Source: Paenibacillus sp. (GTDB taxonomy: Bacteria > Bacillota > Bacilli > Paenibacillales > Paenibacillaceae). From it: a stretch of 41,288 nt of DNA. Below the pieces are notes generated by a model. It saw only the letters and a list, made by a program, of their open reading frames with translations. It was not told the DNA's origin and ran no database searches. Where the stretch lies: positions 1-41,288 of the forward strand of contig JAIRVF010000008.1 of NCBI GenBank assembly GCA_031254035.1. Reading direction: 5' to 3'. The translations under genes and the position numbers were made by a program. The stretch's first letter is position 1. Each line of letters opens with the position of its first letter. This document shows positions 39,886-41,288 of the stretch, piece by piece.

Positions 39886-40554
39886 TTGAACGGCAGCAAC
39901 TCAGGGCAAAAGCAAGATTTCATAGAGGATTTTGCCGGTGTGTATCCAAGGCGGATCATACGATCCCAAACGGTAAGTCTGCTTATTCTTCCCAATCTGC
40001 TGCTGCTTGTGCTTGCTTTTGCGGATCCGTTTATCCCGCTATGGGCGTGGCTGCTGCTGGTTCCGCTGATTATTCTCGATATGCTGGGTCTGGTTGTAAT
40101 TGTTTCCCCCGGCAAGATGCAATCATTTCATCTGTTTTTCCTGGGAGCGCTCGGGATATTGGGCTCGGCGTCCTTTGTGGTAGCTGCGAACAAGCTGGCT
40201 TATGCGACGCTAGGCATGTCCTCACCATGGTTTTGGATATTGTCAGGGGCCGGATATGTGATTGTGTTCGCACTGCTTTACAGCATACATATCAAGCTTT
40301 TACACGGCGGGTATTATAGTAGGAAGGAGCAAGATAATACAAATGGAGCAGGCGGGAATCTTAGAAAATCGCAAAGCATCATTTTGGTCTGCTCCGGAGC
40401 AGGCGTCCTTCTCGGAAGTCTGCTAATCAAAACGTTTGGCGGTTATAGTATCAAAATGCTGCTTATTATCGCGCTTCTGTTTTTATTTTCATTAGCTTAC
40501 ATGATGCTTGCAGGTAATCTTCATAAATATTTTTTGCTCAAAAAGAACTCATAA
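39886..40554 (+). CDS. Polytopic membrane protein of the type VII locus, possible immunity protein
   Basis: 222 residues from TTG 39886 with GGGGAGGGG 6 nt upstream. About six membrane helices (roughly 28-50, 52-72, 80-102, 112-133, 163-182, 186-208), a cytosolic N-terminus and a basic C-terminal tail (HKYFLLKKNS). No catalytic motif or named family is visible. It begins 21 bp after the WXG/glycine-zipper protein, a position where immunity proteins for membrane-acting effectors are often encoded. It might instead be a structural part of the secretion machine; it does not look like EsaA or EssB. Confidence 0.75.
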   Translation: MNGSNSGQKQDFIEDFAGVYPRRIIRSQTVSLLILPNLLLLVLAFADPFIPLWAWLLLVPLIILDMLGLVVIVSPGKMQSFHLFFLGALGILGSASFVVAANKLAYATLGMSSPWFWILSGAGYVIVFALLYSIHIKLLHGGYYSRKEQDNTNGAGGNLRKSQSIILVCSGAGVLLGSLLIKTFGGYSIKMLLIIALLFLFSLAYMMLAGNLHKYFLLKKNS

Positions 40555-40601
40555 CGAATCGGGAAAAATAATTGTCAATAGAGAGGTAGGTTGAACAAAC
40601 G

Positions 40602-40883
40602 ATGAAGGTACGCGATCACGAAAAAACACTGCTTCCGCTCGGATCGGTCGTTCTGCTCAAAGGCGCCCAAAAGAAATTGATGATCTATGGCCGCAAGCAG
40701 ATTCAGATGGAAAGCAACACCTTGTATGATTATTTGGGTGTGGTTTTTCCGGAAGGATATATTGATCCTAACTATACTTTTTTGTTCAATCATGGGGATA
40801 TCAACAAGATCGAGTTTGTTGGATTTTCCAATGATGAGGAAGAAAAGTTCCACAAGCTTCTGGAAGAAGTTTCGATCGGTTGA
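40602..40883 (+). CDS. DUF4176-domain protein of the type VII secretion locus
   Basis: 93 residues that read like a complete DUF4176 domain: LLPLGSVVLLKGAQKKLMIY near the start, then YDYLGVVFPEGYIDPNYTFLF and a C-terminal EEEKFHKLLEE helix. DUF4176 proteins occur in Firmicutes type VII loci; their exact job is unknown. The ATG is preceded by GAGAGGTAGG, somewhat far (about 12 nt). It lies between the membrane protein and the WXG100 gene. Confidence 0.87.
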   Translation: MKVRDHEKTLLPLGSVVLLKGAQKKLMIYGRKQIQMESNTLYDYLGVVFPEGYIDPNYTFLFNHGDINKIEFVGFSNDEEEKFHKLLEEVSIG

Positions 40884-40916
40884 AAAAGGGGTAAAAGGAC
40901 TCAGGACCAGGGACTT

Positions 40917-40945
40917 TTGTTCAAATTGGGAAATTATAGTATAGT
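40917..40945 (+). promoter_or_regulatory. Promoter of the WXG100 gene
   Basis: TTGTTC (40917-40922), a 17-bp spacer and TATAGT (40940-40945). It gives the WXG100 gene its own start in addition to any operon transcript. Confidence 0.7.
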
Positions 40946-40946
40946 C

Positions 40947-40968
40947 AAGTACGAAAATAATCGTACTT
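40947..40968 (+). promoter_or_regulatory. 5'-leader hairpin in front of the WXG100 ribosome site
   Basis: AAGTACGA and TCGTACTT (8 bp perfect, 6-nt loop) would form at or near the 5' end of the mRNA, just before GAGGAGGAG. Such a hairpin can protect an abundant message. Confidence 0.6.
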
Positions 40969-40983
40969 TTGAGGAGGAGCATT

Positions 40984-41259
40984 ATGTCAGGACGTATTTT
41001 GATTACCCCCGAGCAGGTCGATACAGTAGCGAATCAGTTTAAGCAAAGTGGTGAACAAAGCCAACAGCTCGTTAGCAGCTTGACTCAGGCCATCCAGGGC
41101 ATGGAAGGACAATGGGAAGGGATGACCAAACAACGTTTCTTCCAAGAATTTCAGGAAGCCAACAAGCAGATGCAATCTTTCGTTCAAATTCTGAACAGCA
41201 TTAGTCAGGAATTGACGGCTATAGCTCAGAAATTCCGCACGGTTGACGAATCCCGTTAA
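40984..41259 (+). CDS. esxA: WXG100 (ESAT-6-like) secreted protein
   Basis: 91 residues starting MSGRILITPEQVDTVANQFK (ATG 40984, GAGGAGGAG upstream). It has the WXG100 length and helix-turn-helix hairpin with the WxG turn in GQWEGMTKQRF (about residues 42-52), and a helix ending in AQKFRTVDESR. WXG100 proteins are the basic substrates and probably regulators of type VII secretion, exported as dimers. It has its own promoter. It is the last gene in the window; the locus probably continues. Confidence 0.95.
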   Translation: MSGRILITPEQVDTVANQFKQSGEQSQQLVSSLTQAIQGMEGQWEGMTKQRFFQEFQEANKQMQSFVQILNSISQELTAIAQKFRTVDESR

Positions 41260-41288
41260 AATATGCATGATAGATAATAGGGATATCG

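Overview
The window looks like chromosomal DNA of a spore-forming, low-to-mid GC member of the Bacillota, most probably Paenibacillus or a close relative. This is inferred from strong AGGAGG ribosome sites with frequent GTG/TTG starts, a T-box leader, a YpdA-type bacillithiol disulfide reductase, a YtaF-like sporulation membrane protein, a BmrCD-type ABC exporter and a Firmicutes-style type VII secretion locus. No rRNA, tRNA or CRISPR array is visible.

Region by region. 1-3.8 kb holds a polyol-type catabolic operon (5'-cut zinc dehydrogenase, ribulokinase-like FGGY kinase, polyol-permease-like MFS carrier). 3.8-5.0 kb holds an IS200/IS605-type element with an internally deleted tnpB, abutting a MerR regulator gene that has lost its 3' end. 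5.0-13 kb carries moaB, a COG0523/CobW metal GTPase, a T-box-controlled argS, an ABC ATPase/permease pair, a possible solo HEPN-like protein, a small anchored protein and a Gfo/Idh/MocA oxidoreductase. 13-21 kb contains a heterodimeric exporter pair with an attenuator-like leader, a HesB-like protein, a NUDIX hydrolase and a second ABC exporter. 21-28 kb contains YtaF, a CPBP protease, a serine hydrolase and a divergent one-piece histidine kinase/response regulator. A second broken merR with an intact MerR-type promoter and a 5'-truncated tyrosine recombinase follow. 28.6-32.9 kb holds a UPF0756 membrane protein, YpdA/Bdr, an ArsR-DUF2087 regulator and an RsgA-like GTPase behind a leader ORF and two intrinsic terminators. 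33-41.3 kb is one side of a type VII secretion system: EsaB/YukD-like, EssC, an unrecognised protein with an EspG-like look, a WXG-like/glycine-zipper candidate effector, a membrane protein, DUF4176 and WXG100. It runs towards the right edge; EssA, EssB and EsaA are not in the window.

The most interesting signals are regulatory. Upstream of rsgA there is a promoter, a 29-codon ORF and two tandem terminators, with only 33 bp between the second terminator and rsgA. A segment inside the ORF can pair with the first terminator's 5' arm, as in a ribosome-mediated attenuator. Upstream of the BmrCD-like genes there is a similar promoter, 26-codon ORF and terminator. With the arginine T-box, three genes or operons here appear to be controlled by premature termination sensitive to translation or tRNA charging.

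Mobile and repeat DNA is frequent: a 183-bp MITE-like element with an 8-bp target duplication inside the type VII operon, a shorter relative near 5.6 kb, and a hairpin-rich repeat in two copies (about 18.0 and 28.5 kb). Both MerR-family genes in the window are broken next to mobile DNA.
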